A DNA stretch of 64,000 nucleotides from positions 1 to 64,000 of the forward strand of contig MEOA01000019.1 of NCBI GenBank assembly GCA_001768515.1, in the 5' to 3' direction. The notes under the pieces are model-generated. The model was not told the DNA's origin, made no database searches, and saw only the letters and a program-made list of their open reading frames with translations. Positions 37,115 to 47,600 of the stretch are shown one piece after another. The stretch comes from Bacteroidetes bacterium GWE2_42_24. Its GTDB lineage: Bacteria; Bacteroidota; Bacteroidia; Bacteroidales; TTA-H9. The number at the start of each line of letters is the position of its first letter. Position 1 is the stretch's first letter. A program made the position numbers and the translations under genes.

Positions 37115-37672
37115 ATGCGGGAATTCATCGAGAGGTACTCAAAGCTAACCGATACCGAATGGGATATGATCAGTCAACTATTTGAAATCAAAAAATTCAA
37201 CAAGAACGAAATCATTCTCGAAGAAGGAAAAATATGCCGGCATTTCTACTTTCTTGAAAGTGGAATCATCAGGTTTTTTTCCAATGTTGAGGGCACTGAT
37301 TTCACAAAAATATTTACCATCGCGCCGTATTGCTTTACCTCCAGGATTAGTTTCAGGAAGCAAGAGCCGTCGAATGAAGGAATTCAGGCACTGGAAGAAA
37401 CGATTGTATGGCAAACTACTTATAATCAGTATAAAATGCTGGAAGAATTGAATTCCTGGAATATCTTTATTCGAAAGATATTAAATGAAATACAAGAGTT
37501 TTCGGAGTCATTTTATCTGGAGGCCAAAACCATGACTGCTGAAGCCCGCTATAAAAAGTTATTAACAGATTATCCGGCCGATTTAATGCAAAAAATCCCA
37601 TTAAAGCATCTTTCTTCATTTCTGGGTGTTGCGCCTCAATCATTGAGCAGAATTCGAAAAAAACTCACTTAA
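37115..37672 (+). CDS. Crp/Fnr family transcriptional regulator
   Basis: 185 residues. The N-terminal cyclic nucleotide-binding-type beta barrel (about 15-110) has a typical opening FEIKKFNKNEIILEEGKICRHFYFLESGIIRFF. The C-terminal half carries the helix-turn-helix of the family (KKLLTDYPADLMQKIPLKHLSSFLGVAPQSLSRIRKKL), with the recognition helix at about 170-183. No Fnr-type cluster of four cysteines is present, so an oxygen-sensing Fe-S type is unlikely. It is followed 76 bp later by an alpha/beta hydrolase and may control it. The ligand is unknown. Confidence 0.92.
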   Translation: MREFIERYSKLTDTEWDMISQLFEIKKFNKNEIILEEGKICRHFYFLESGIIRFFSNVEGTDFTKIFTIAPYCFTSRISFRKQEPSNEGIQALEETIVWQTTYNQYKMLEELNSWNIFIRKILNEIQEFSESFYLEAKTMTAEARYKKLLTDYPADLMQKIPLKHLSSFLGVAPQSLSRIRKKLT

Positions 37673-37748
37673 TCAGCGAAAATTAACATAGGTGTATTAG
37701 TTTTATTAAACGGCTTAAGACCTTTGCAACGCAAAAAATACAAAAATC

Positions 37749-38669
37749 ATGCAGAGTCTCCGTAGCAAATTGGTAATTGGATTAATAAAAAAAAGACATC
37801 TTTTTAAGCTGAAATTGAGACCGGAAGTCGTTGACAACACTTTCTCGGTAGAAGAATTCCGCAATGGTATCGATAGGGTATCAGCTCGTATTAAGCTGCC
37901 CAAAACGATAAGTTCACAGAAACTGACCATCGAAAGCATCAATGCTGAATGGATTATCCCTGAGAATGCCATTAAAAACAAGGTACTCTTATACATACAT
38001 GGAGGAGGCTTCATTTCCGGATCATGCCTGACGCACCGGATGCATGTCGCAAAATTCGCATTGGGTTGCCAATTGGAAGCATTGGTGTTTGATTACAGGT
38101 TAGCGCCTGAACACCCATTTCCTGCGCCACTCGATGATTGCATCACTGTATATCAATGGTTATTAAGCCTGGGTTATCAACCACATGACATCATTGTGGG
38201 GGGCGAATCGGCTGGAGCTACTTTAACACTATCATTGCTATTGGCACTTAAGAAAATGAGCATTATGTTGCCTAAGGCAGCATTTTCAATCTCACCGGTT
38301 ACCGACTTAAGATGCCTAGCCGGATCATTTGATTATAACGCGAAAAACGATGTTGCCCCAATGGGTTCATGGATTACATGGACCCGTCTCTATATTTCGG
38401 ATAACGATCCTGCCGATCCTTTGTTATCGCCCCAATTCGGAAATTACGAAGGCATTCCGCCATTGTACATCTGCGTCGGGTCGCATGAAATCCATTTAGA
38501 TGACTGTCTGTCAGTAGCAAAAGTCGCTAAACAACATGGAGTCGACGTAACACTGCGCGTTTGGAAAAATATGATTCATGCTTTCCCGCTGTTATCACCA
38601 CTTTTCCCGGAAGCCCGGCAGGCGTTATCCGAAATATGCACATTTGTAAGACAAAACATTTCTGACTGA
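37749..38669 (+). CDS. Alpha/beta hydrolase (hormone-sensitive lipase-type esterase)
   Basis: 306 residues of the HSL-like class IV esterases. The oxyanion-hole motif HGGGF is at 84-88, and the nucleophile elbow GGESAGA puts the catalytic serine at S154. The acid and histidine of the triad fall in the C-terminal blocks GSHEIHLDD and MIHAFPLLSP. No signal peptide is seen, so it probably acts in the cytoplasm on small acyl esters. The gene follows the Crp/Fnr regulator with a 76-bp gap. The exact substrate cannot be told. Confidence 0.92.
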   Translation: MQSLRSKLVIGLIKKRHLFKLKLRPEVVDNTFSVEEFRNGIDRVSARIKLPKTISSQKLTIESINAEWIIPENAIKNKVLLYIHGGGFISGSCLTHRMHVAKFALGCQLEALVFDYRLAPEHPFPAPLDDCITVYQWLLSLGYQPHDIIVGGESAGATLTLSLLLALKKMSIMLPKAAFSISPVTDLRCLAGSFDYNAKNDVAPMGSWITWTRLYISDNDPADPLLSPQFGNYEGIPPLYICVGSHEIHLDDCLSVAKVAKQHGVDVTLRVWKNMIHAFPLLSPLFPEARQALSEICTFVRQNISD

Positions 38670-39150
38670 CATCTTAATACACAGCCTGATATCAATTTAC
38701 TTACCGGGTTTTAGGAATGTGTTTATACCTCTGCGAACAAGACGAATTGTGAATCTTCAGAAAGATATTGCAGTTTTAAATATTCAACCAAACAGCCTAC
38801 ACAGGCAATCCTGACATAATAACAGTTGAATCTCTTTTCGGGTAAATATCTCTCCCCGGGTGATTGATGTTAGCGATTAAGTCAATATTTCCATATTGAT
38901 ACTTGCATTACCTGCCCGGCAAATCAGAGCGGGCAGGCAATGCAGTTATTTCCATACCATTAACCCTGAGCAGCCATTTTTTGCATTCATGCCTCCGAAG
39001 CCATTCAAGAAAAGCCCAATTTTCATGGCTATTGCATAAAACTATAAAACAGCATATTAAAAAAATTCTTTAGTGCCATGAAAACCTCTGCCGACCATAG
39101 GCTCCTTTAGGCAGCTTTTCCGTAAATTTGCAAATTCTTAAATCCATTTT
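38670..39150. other. Intergenic region before IMP dehydrogenase, with hairpin
   Basis: 480 bp without a gene. An inverted repeat at 38904-38944 (TGCATT-A-CCTGCCCG and CGGGCAGG-C-AATGCA) has a 15-base-pair near-perfect stem and a 10-base loop. It could be the terminator of the hydrolase gene, though no T-run follows immediately. The promoter of the next gene has TAAATTTG at 39123-39130. Confidence 0.6.
39123..39130 (+). promoter_or_regulatory. -7 box upstream of IMP dehydrogenase
   Basis: TAAATTTG matches TAnnTTTG, 20 bp before the start at 39151. The -33 element is weak. Confidence 0.45.
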
Positions 39151-40656
39151 ATGGCACATATCATCAATGAAGTTTCCAGAACATTCAATGAATTCCTGTT
39201 AGTACCTGGCCTTACAACCAAAGATTGTATTCCCGACAGGATTAATTTAAAGACACCCCTGGTTAAATATTCCAAAGGAAACGAGGCGGAAATTGTTTTA
39301 AACGTACCTTTTGTTTCTGCCATCATGCAAGCTGTGTCGGATTCGAATATGGCGATTGCCCTGGCACGCAATGGCGGGCTGTCATTCATCTTTGGATCTC
39401 AATCAATAGAAGATCAGGCCGACATGGTAAGAAAGGTAAAGAAATTTAAGGCTGGATTTGTTATCAGCGATGCAAACCTGAAACCTGAAGACACCTTGCA
39501 AGACATCATTGACCTGAAGCGTAAAACAGGATTTTCGACCGTTGGAGTAACACACGACGGGACTTCGGGGGGGAAACTGCTGGGACTGGTAACAAGCCGT
39601 GATTATCGCCCCGGTAGAGACAGCCTTGACAGGAAAGTTAAAGACTTTATGACTCCATTTTCAAAATTGGTAACAGGTAATTATGGCATCAGTCTCGATG
39701 AAGCGAATGACATTATCTGGGAGCATAAGCTAAACAATCTTCCAATTATTGATGACCAGGGATGCCTTAAATACTTCGTATTCAGAAAAGATTACGACAA
39801 TCACAAAAACAATCCCGATGAGTTACTTGATTCAAATAAAAGTCTGCTGGTTGGGGCAGGGATAAACACCAGAGACTTTGCTGAGCGTATTCCAAAACTA
39901 ATAGAGGCAGGTGTTGATATTCTGTGTATTGATTCATCGGATGGCTTCTCAGAATGGCAGGCAGAAACCATTCAGTTTGTAAGAAAAAATTATGGCGAAA
40001 GGGTAAAGATCGGAGCAGGCAACGTGGTCGATCAGGATGGTTTCAATTACTTAGCAAACGCGGGAGCCGATTTCATTAAAGTAGGAATTGGTGGCGGTTC
40101 AATTTGTATTACCAGAGAGCAGAAGGGTATCGGCAGAGGACAGGCTACTGCACTCATCGAAGTTGCCCGGGCCCGTGATGCTTATCTTGAAAAAAACGGA
40201 GTTTATATCCCGATCTGCTCAGACGGAGGCATTGTTCAGGACTACCACATGGTGCTTGCATTATCCATGGGAGCCGACTTTATCATGATGGGCAGATACT
40301 TTGCCCGATTTGACGAAAGCCCGACTAAAAAGCTGATAGTTGGTGGTAGTTATGTTAAAGAGTATTGGGGTGAAGGCTCCAATCGGGCAAGAAATTGGCA
40401 AAGGTATGATATGGGGGGTAATGCAACGTTGAAATTTGAAGAAGGAGTTGATAGTTATGTCCCTTACGCCGGGAAGTTAAAAGATAATCTTGACCTGACA
40501 TTAGGCAAGGTAAAATCGACCATGTGCAGTTGCGGGGCTTTCTCAATAGCCGAATTAAAGGAGATTGCCAAAATAACACTGGTTTCTTCAACGAGTATTA
40601 TCGAAGGTGGAGCCCATGATGTGATCTTAAAAGAGTCGAAAAGAGAAAACCAATAA
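39151..40656 (+). CDS. guaB: IMP dehydrogenase
   Basis: NAD-dependent enzyme converting IMP to XMP, the committed step to guanine nucleotides. The 501 residues contain the TIM-barrel catalytic domain, interrupted by a CBS pair (about 140-235; [39 protein letters not shown] is the first CBS motif). The catalytic loop [13 protein letters not shown] places the active cysteine at C319, and the barrel opens [17 protein letters not shown]. The chain continues past the usual bacterial end with [13 protein letters not shown] and a conserved [18 protein letters not shown], which is typical of the longer family branch. It stands alone, and a second guaB copy elsewhere is possible. Confidence 0.95.
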   Translation: MAHIINEVSRTFNEFLLVPGLTTKDCIPDRINLKTPLVKYSKGNEAEIVLNVPFVSAIMQAVSDSNMAIALARNGGLSFIFGSQSIEDQADMVRKVKKFKAGFVISDANLKPEDTLQDIIDLKRKTGFSTVGVTHDGTSGGKLLGLVTSRDYRPGRDSLDRKVKDFMTPFSKLVTGNYGISLDEANDIIWEHKLNNLPIIDDQGCLKYFVFRKDYDNHKNNPDELLDSNKSLLVGAGINTRDFAERIPKLIEAGVDILCIDSSDGFSEWQAETIQFVRKNYGERVKIGAGNVVDQDGFNYLANAGADFIKVGIGGGSICITREQKGIGRGQATALIEVARARDAYLEKNGVYIPICSDGGIVQDYHMVLALSMGADFIMMGRYFARFDESPTKKLIVGGSYVKEYWGEGSNRARNWQRYDMGGNATLKFEEGVDSYVPYAGKLKDNLDLTLGKVKSTMCSCGAFSIAELKEIAKITLVSSTSIIEGGAHDVILKESKRENQ

Positions 40657-40774
40657 CACCACCATTCATCATTTACGTAAAAACAGCCTCATCAACACAA
40701 TAAAGCTGAAAAGCTGGTATTATTAACAGTGGGTGCTTAGCCCAATAGTAATAATATACAAAAGACATGAACTC

Positions 40775-41491
40775 ATGAAACAAGCCCTTATCGTGATTGG
40801 TTTGCTGACGATTTCCATATTTGGATTCGCCCAGCCATGTGAAAAGAATTTTATCGATCAGAACTTCATTGAAGTGACAGGTAAAGCCGAGTTGGCCATC
40901 GTTCCGGATCTGATTTATCTAAAAATCATCTTAAGTGATAAAGACAACAAGAACAAGCAGAGCCTGGATGAAATAGATAAGGCAATGGTTAATAAACTTT
41001 CCAAGATCGGTGTTGATGTAAGCAAAGACCTCTCTGTTAAAGATTTTGCCAGCGACTTCAAGCGATACTGGCTTAGTAACGATGACATCATCCTGACCAA
41101 GCAATATCAGCTAATTGTTCACGATGCTAAGACATTACAGCAAGTTTATACTGAATTTCAAACGCTTGGAATATCACACATTTCAATTGAAAAATTAGAC
41201 CACTCAAAGATTGAGCAATACAGAAAAGAAGTCAAAGTCAACGCGGTTAAAGCTGCAAAGGAGAAAGCCGAAGGATTGGCATCGGCAGTAAACCAGTCAA
41301 TTGGAAGAGCGCTCTACATACAGGAGGTTGACTTGTTCAATCCATATTTAACATCCAACTCTCTTCAAAACCGGGCCCAAAATTCGCTTCTCAAGCTGAC
41401 TGATAACATCATTGATTCAGAAGAACCCGCCATTGAATTTGAGAAAATCAACCTGGAGTACGCCATACTGGTAAGGTTTGAGTTAAAGTAA
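40775..41491 (+). CDS. SIMPL domain-containing periplasmic protein
   Basis: 238 residues from the ATG at 40775. The upstream in-frame ATG at 40733 adds 14 residues without a signal-peptide character, so the inner start, which gives the signal peptide MKQALIVIGLLTISIFGFAQ, is preferred. The mature region follows the SIMPL (DUF541) pattern with FIEVTGKAELAIVPDLIYLKI at the start. Members of the family are exported and have no established enzyme activity. It lies 118 bp after the IMP dehydrogenase stop and 193 bp before a nitroreductase gene. Confidence 0.85.
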   Translation: MKQALIVIGLLTISIFGFAQPCEKNFIDQNFIEVTGKAELAIVPDLIYLKIILSDKDNKNKQSLDEIDKAMVNKLSKIGVDVSKDLSVKDFASDFKRYWLSNDDIILTKQYQLIVHDAKTLQQVYTEFQTLGISHISIEKLDHSKIEQYRKEVKVNAVKAAKEKAEGLASAVNQSIGRALYIQEVDLFNPYLTSNSLQNRAQNSLLKLTDNIIDSEEPAIEFEKINLEYAILVRFELK

Positions 41492-41684
41492 GGGCGCCAT
41501 GTTGTAAGCAACTTTGAGGTATGATTTACCAATAGTGCAAACAGCCAATTCGCGCGATTAAACGGCTATTAAACCGGTAAAATGCATACACAAAAGCCCT
41601 TCAATCGAAAGCCGCTTCTGAACAGGGACAATAGAAAAGACCCGCGGAATCTTCAAAGAAGGAAACCGTCGTAAAATAAGCACA

Positions 41685-42257
41685 ATGGAGTTTTTAGAAT
41701 TAGCTAAAAGAAGATGTTCAGTTCGTTCGTTTACGAGCAGACATATTGAAAATGATTTACTTGAATATATCCTTGAAGCCGGACGTGTTGCGCCATCGGC
41801 ATGTAATAAGCAGCCTCAACGGATTATTGTAGTACAACAATCAGAAAATATTGAAAAAGTAAAGAAAGCCTATAACACATTTGGTTCGCAGTGCATACTG
41901 ATAATATGCAGGGATGAACGGGTAGCGCTTGTACGTGAGTTTGACGGTAAATGCTCGGGCGATCTGGATATAGGAATTGTAGCTGACCACATGATGCTTG
42001 CTGCAAGAGAAAAAGGAATCGGGAGTGTTATGGTAGGACTGTTTGATCCGCGCATTCTAAGAATAGAATTCAAAATACCCGATTATATTCAGCCGACAGC
42101 CCTGCTCATTTTGGGTTACCCCAAAACCGGTTTTTCCGATTTTAATCGACATGACAGGGAGCGTAAGCCGATCAGCAAAACGGTCATGATGGAAGAATAT
42201 ATTGAGGTGGAAGAACAGACTCACACAATCACTTCGGAAAACGAAGGGTTTGATTAA
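41685..42257 (+). CDS. Nitroreductase family protein
   Basis: 190 residues, FMN-dependent oxidoreductase fold. The start MEFLELAKRRCSVRSFTSRHI has the RxSxR phosphate-binding arginines of the family, and ILEAGRVAPSACNKQPQRIIVV is the core segment of the FMN site. The later KPISKTVMMEEYIEV block is the conserved tail. These enzymes reduce quinones, nitro compounds or flavins, or act as iodotyrosine/dehydratase-like enzymes. The substrate is unknown. It is followed by ~450 bp without a gene. Confidence 0.9.
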   Translation: MEFLELAKRRCSVRSFTSRHIENDLLEYILEAGRVAPSACNKQPQRIIVVQQSENIEKVKKAYNTFGSQCILIICRDERVALVREFDGKCSGDLDIGIVADHMMLAAREKGIGSVMVGLFDPRILRIEFKIPDYIQPTALLILGYPKTGFSDFNRHDRERKPISKTVMMEEYIEVEEQTHTITSENEGFD

Positions 42258-42707
42258 AAGATTTCTTTATCTGCCGTCTGATCACCGACCAGAGCAAAAC
42301 AATTGCAACACGAAAAGACCGGATCAAAGTCTTTCAGACACTTTTAAAAATATAATAAAGCTGCGTCTGCAATTATCTTGATGGTCTCAGCATAGATCTG
42401 AATTCACCAATGAGTTTCCTTGTATCGATAAAGCGGTTATACTTGTACTGAAATTCATCGCCTGGCCTGGTTTTATTCTATTGTCAATTACTATACCCGT
42501 AGAAAAGCAAATACAATCAGTATACACATAAGAATCCATTTCGCCAGGTAAGTTCGTCATGGCGTTTCGGCGAATCAGTTTAAAATATTATTTTTGCAGA
42601 GAAAATATTTAAAACCAAACTCACGATGTTGTCATGATTTCTTTCCATCAATAAGTTAAGCGCGTAGAAACCTACGCCTGCATTTTGTACTTATAAAAAG
42701 AAGAAAC
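42258..42707. other. Intergenic region before the ABC-F gene
   Basis: No gene seen. A small stem (GAAAAGAC with GTCTTTC, near 42312-42335) could end the nitroreductase gene. TATTTTTG at 42589-42596 matches the -7 consensus and, with TTTCG 20 bp upstream, may be the ABC-F promoter, giving a leader of about 100 bp. Confidence 0.5.
42589..42596 (+). promoter_or_regulatory. -7 box upstream of the ABC-F gene
   Basis: TATTTTTG matches TAnnTTTG. It lies 112 bp before the ATG, leaving a leader of about 105 bases that could host regulation. The -33 position carries TTTCG rather than TTTG. Confidence 0.45.
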
Positions 42708-44297
42708 ATGATTAGCCTGCGAAATATATCTTATACACATCCTGACAAAACACTGTTGTTCAGCCACCTGTCGTTGAATATCAATCAGCACGACAAGATT
42801 GCTCTAATCGGTAACAACGGTTCCGGTAAATCTACACTGTTAAGAATCATGACCGGAGACCTCCTTCCCTCTGACGGAGAATTATTTAATGATGCCCCAC
42901 CCTATTATATCCCACAGGTCTTTGGGCAGTTTAACCATCTGACTATTGCGCAGGCACTTCAAATTGAGGATAAGATCACAGCTTTGAAGGAAATACTTGA
43001 GGGAAACGTTACAGAAAACAACCTGTCTATACTCAGCGATGATTGGACCATCGAAGACCGTTGCATTGAATCATTAAAGTACTGGCAACTGGAAGATATG
43101 CCACTTACCCGGAAGTTGGAAACCTTAAGCGGTGGTCAAAAAGCAAAAGTGTTTCTGGCAGGAATCCATATCCATCAGCCGGAAATTGTGCTGATGGATG
43201 AACCAAGCAACCATATGGATACAGTGGCCAGGCAATTGCTTTACGACTTCATCCGGTCGACTTCAGTAAGCATGGTTGTGGTAAGTCATGACCGGAAAAT
43301 GTTGAACCTGTTAGACAAGGTTGTTGAGCTGGGCAAACCCGGCATCAAAGTTTATGGTGGCAACTACGAATTCTATGTAGCGCAAAAGCAGATAGAGGAT
43401 AATGCATTGAAACAGGATGTCGCCAGCCGGGAAAAGACACTGCGAAAGGCTCTGGAGAAAGAACAGGAAACAATGGAACGACAGCAAAAACTTGATTCCC
43501 GCGGCAAGAAGAAGCAGGAAAAAGCAGGTATTCCAACCATCATGCTAAATACCTTCAAAAACAATGCAGAAAAGAGTACTGCCAAAATCAGGGGTATTCA
43601 TGCGGGAAGGGTTGACGGGTTGACTCAGGAATTGATTACACTAAAAAAAAGCCTTCCAGCACCCGACATGATTAAGTTTGGCTTTAACGATTCACCGATC
43701 CATAAAGGGAAGATTTTATTTTCAGCCAATAGCATCAACTTTGGCTACACTGATCATCAGCTATGGGCTGAAAACCTGAGTTTTCAAATCATCAGTGGAG
43801 AGCGCATCGCCCTGAAGGGGGTAAATGGCTCAGGCAAGACAACCCTGATAAGGATTATCTTAGGTGATCTGGAACCTCAAACAGGGCGGGTATACTGGGC
43901 AAAGCACCAAACGGTGTACATTGATCAGGATTATAAGCTCATCAACAACCAACTTAATATCTATGAACAGGCAACACAATTCAATACCTCCGCATTACAG
44001 GAATATGAGATCAAGACACGGCTGAACAGGTTCCTTTTTACAGCAGGAGATTGGGATAAGCCTTGCAGCACATTAAGTGGTGGCGAGAAGATGCGTCTGA
44101 TGCTCTGTTGCCTGACTATCCAAACCCACACACCCGACATCATCCTGCTGGATGAACCTACCAACAACCTTGATGTCCAAAATATCGGTATACTCACGGC
44201 GGCGCTCAACGAATATCAGGGAACCCTCCTTGTTGTCTCACATGACGAGTATTTCCTCAGCCAGATTAAAATAGAGAGAGAAATACTATTGAATTGA
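42708..44297 (+). CDS. ABC-F family ATPase
   Basis: 529 residues with two ABC domains and no membrane segments. The first has Walker A GNNGSGKST (35-43), signature LSGGQ, and Walker B VLMDEPSNHMD, where DEPSNHMD replaces the usual DEPTNHLD. The second has Walker A GVNGSGKTT (371-379), signature LSGGE and Walker B LLDEPTNNLD. The linker (about 220-300) is highly charged and helical. ABC-F proteins bind the ribosome. Some are translation factors (EttA, Uup) and others protect against ribosome-targeting antibiotics. The short length and lack of an extended C-terminal domain do not settle which. It is monocistronic, with a leader long enough to hold a regulatory element. Confidence 0.93.
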   Translation: MISLRNISYTHPDKTLLFSHLSLNINQHDKIALIGNNGSGKSTLLRIMTGDLLPSDGELFNDAPPYYIPQVFGQFNHLTIAQALQIEDKITALKEILEGNVTENNLSILSDDWTIEDRCIESLKYWQLEDMPLTRKLETLSGGQKAKVFLAGIHIHQPEIVLMDEPSNHMDTVARQLLYDFIRSTSVSMVVVSHDRKMLNLLDKVVELGKPGIKVYGGNYEFYVAQKQIEDNALKQDVASREKTLRKALEKEQETMERQQKLDSRGKKKQEKAGIPTIMLNTFKNNAEKSTAKIRGIHAGRVDGLTQELITLKKSLPAPDMIKFGFNDSPIHKGKILFSANSINFGYTDHQLWAENLSFQIISGERIALKGVNGSGKTTLIRIILGDLEPQTGRVYWAKHQTVYIDQDYKLINNQLNIYEQATQFNTSALQEYEIKTRLNRFLFTAGDWDKPCSTLSGGEKMRLMLCCLTIQTHTPDIILLDEPTNNLDVQNIGILTAALNEYQGTLLVVSHDEYFLSQIKIEREILLN

Positions 44298-44628
44298 TGT
44301 ATGCCTTTTTACTAATAAATGTAAACATCCTTGAAGAAAACACGGATTTGCATTGGAATTGCCTCATCATACATGAAACTGAACAAGCTAGTATCAGGCA
44401 GGCTTATCAAAGCCGGATTGAAAACCTATAGCCTGTTACTATAAAAGTACAGTGGATCATCATAAGCATGGCTTTAAACAGCATCATTTTAAACAAACTG
44501 ATATAGTTTAAACCTCAACTCAGACAATCCGACAGGACGAATAAACGCAGGTACAGTAGTAATACAACGGGTTTTAATTCAAAGACTGTTAAGCGAAGCC
44601 TCCGTGCAGAAATACGGCCTAAGGAGAG
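44298..44628. other. Intergenic region, no supportable gene
   Basis: About 330 bp between the convergent ends of the ABC-F and hybrid-kinase genes. No recognisable gene or strong hairpin; the reading frames are short. Confidence 0.4.
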
Positions 44629-47600
44629 CTATTTTTTTTTGATATCCGGGTTAAGCATCTGGTGGATTAAAACGAGTAATTCTTTTCGTGAAAATGGTTT
44701 AGAAAGGTAATGGCTGCATCCGCGGGAAAGGTATTCATGCCGGTGATGGCTGAAGGCATTGGCAGTAATGGCAGCAATTGGCACAAGTTTATTTTCCTGC
44801 TGTAGCCTGATTAGCTCTACAGCAGTAAGTCCGCTTATTCCGTTTCCAAGGTTTATATCCATAAGAATGCCATCAAATCGCAGGGTGTTGGCACGATCCA
44901 CTGCTTCTTCACCACTCTTCACCCTGACGACACGACATGAATCCTCAAGAATACTGGTTGCCACCATGGCGCTGGGTTCATCATCCTCAACCAGTAAAAT
45001 ATATGGTTTTGGGCGGTTAAATAAAAGATCAGAATAATCAGAAAATTCCTTTTCAGGGGTAGCGCTTTTCTCCGGATCATTAACAAGCGGGAAAGGAGAA
45101 AGAGGCAGGTAAAGCGAAAACGAACTCCCCTGCCCCAAAACGCTCTCAACGGCCAGTGTTCCACCAATCATCTGCGCGAATCTTTGCGAAACATGCAAAC
45201 CAAGCCCTGTTCCCTCGAATGCCCTGCTGGCACCCTCACTCACCTGCCTGAATTCATCAAATATCAATCCCAGATGCTCCTGGGCTATACCAATTCCAGT
45301 GTCTTTCACGGTGATCCAGACGATTGACTTATTGTCGGCCGTTCCTTTACCATATGATAAACTAATAGTGCCTTCTCTAGTAAACTTTATTGCATTACTG
45401 ATGAGGTTATTGAGGATTTTCTCAACCAGAACTGCATTGGTAACAGTGGTCAGCGTAGTATCAGAATCATTGACCTCAAGAATAAGTCCTGCAGCAATAA
45501 CAGCCATTGCGGCAGAATCGGCACATTGCCTGACGAGCCGGGCAATATTCACTACATTGTATTCGTCACGAGGGTTCTGCGTCTCTGCTACCGAAAGATC
45601 CAATATCCCTGTAAGGGTATGCAGTAACCTTTCGCCACTTTGAAGGATATTTTCTGCCATTGTCCGATGCGTCTCATCTGCCAGATCACTGACGAGGAAC
45701 TCAGCAAAACCCATGATACCGGTAAGTGGAGTGCGGATTTCATGACTCAGATTAGCCATTAGACGCGACTTCAACAGACTCACTTCTTCGGCTTTCACTC
45801 GTGCAGCCATGATCTCCAGTTCCGTTTTCTTAAGGGTGGAAATGTCAATATTCACTCCAATCATCCTGATGGCACTTTCATCAGCATCACGAATGATGGT
45901 GGCGAATCCCTTTAAATAACGAATCGATTTGTCGTCCAGTACGATTCTAAATTCTATTGTCAACTCTTCATCATGCTGAACGGCCTTTTCTACTGCCAGA
46001 AGGGTACTTTCCCTGTCATCAGGGTGAACCCGTTGTCTCCAGCTATCGCCGTAGTTTGTGCAATTGTGCTGATCAATTTCAAGAAGTTTAAACATGTTTT
46101 CGTCCCACTCCATTGCACCTGACTTAATATCCCAGTCCCAGATACCCATTCCTGCTGCCAGAGTTGCCAGATTAAGCCTTTTGTTAAGTTTAAACAAGTT
46201 GTCTTCTGCAGATTTTCGCCATGAGATATCAATCAGCGTTACAACCACCTGTATCAGATTTCCGGAAGCATCATATTCAGGATATGCATCGACCAATGCC
46301 CAGTTAATATCGCCGCTAACCTCACAAACTACCCCTAAAATTCGATTACTGATTGGCGTTTGCGTTTTCAGCACCTGAATAGCTGGACATTGATCCCGCG
46401 TAAGGTGTTTTCTCTCCTCATCCACAAAATGCCAGCCACCATCACTATCTGACGATCCTTGTAGTGATTCCAGCCCTTTACCCAGAATTCTCGAAGCCTC
46501 CTGATTGCTTAGTATGATACTTGCATCGGCAGCATACACGAGGACTCCTGCATGCAGATGGTCTATCAGGTAGCGATATTTTGTTTCACTCCTGGATAGC
46601 TTTTCTTCTGTGAGACGGTATATAGTTATATCGCGCGAAACACCCAGAAAATGCAAAAAATTGCCTGAATCATCAAACACACTATTCAAGAGAACTTCCG
46701 ACCAAATCTTCGAACCATTCTTGTGTACCTGTTCAATATCAAATGTAAAAGGCTCCGGCCTTTCACCAGCCATGATTCTCATCTTTACTTTCTTCGCTAT
46801 ATCCTTAACCAGTTTATAGGATTCTGGCGTTACAACCTCACCGATCTTTTGAATCATTGCTTCTTCGGGCGACACGCCACGATGTCGGAGGACGGACGGG
46901 CTTATATACAAAAATTTACCATTAATGTCCATGGTCCAGACAACATCTGTCAGGTTCTCTGTCAGATTTCTGAAGAGGGCTTCACTCTCACGGAGTCTCC
47001 TCTCAGCTTCTTTCCGTCGGGTAATATCACGGTTAATCGTAAGAATGGCAGTTTCACCCCGGTAGTTGATGGTTGATGCTTTTATCTCCAGGTCCAGAAT
47101 ACGCCCCTCTTTTGTCCTTTGCTGACTATCCATGCTTATTGTTCCCTGACCTTTTCTAAACTCGGCCATATGCTTTGCCCCTGCAATTGGATCAACAGTA
47201 ATGTCGATCAGTGACAAGCCAATAAATTCTTCCCTTGTAAAGCCATAGACCAACGAAGCATGCTGATTCACATCAAGTACAATCTCACCTTCAGGCCTGA
47301 AAATAATGATTGCATCATGCGCGTGGTCAAATAACTGACGAAAGTCATCTTCCTTCCGGCCTTCATCAGACAGTCCAGCCCACTTGATTTCGGTTTCATT
47401 GTTTTCAATTTCTACCTCAATCTTTCTATGAAAGTTCAAGCCATTTATATCCTGATTCTTTAATCCTGAAAACAATCGTACAATAAATTCCGTACTGGAA
47501 ACAAGATCTTCGAGTTCATAAAATGGAATGAAATCTTGCCGACGAGGCTCCTGAAACAGGCAAGGTTTCTGCAATGACTCTTCTGCCTTACTCATTGACC

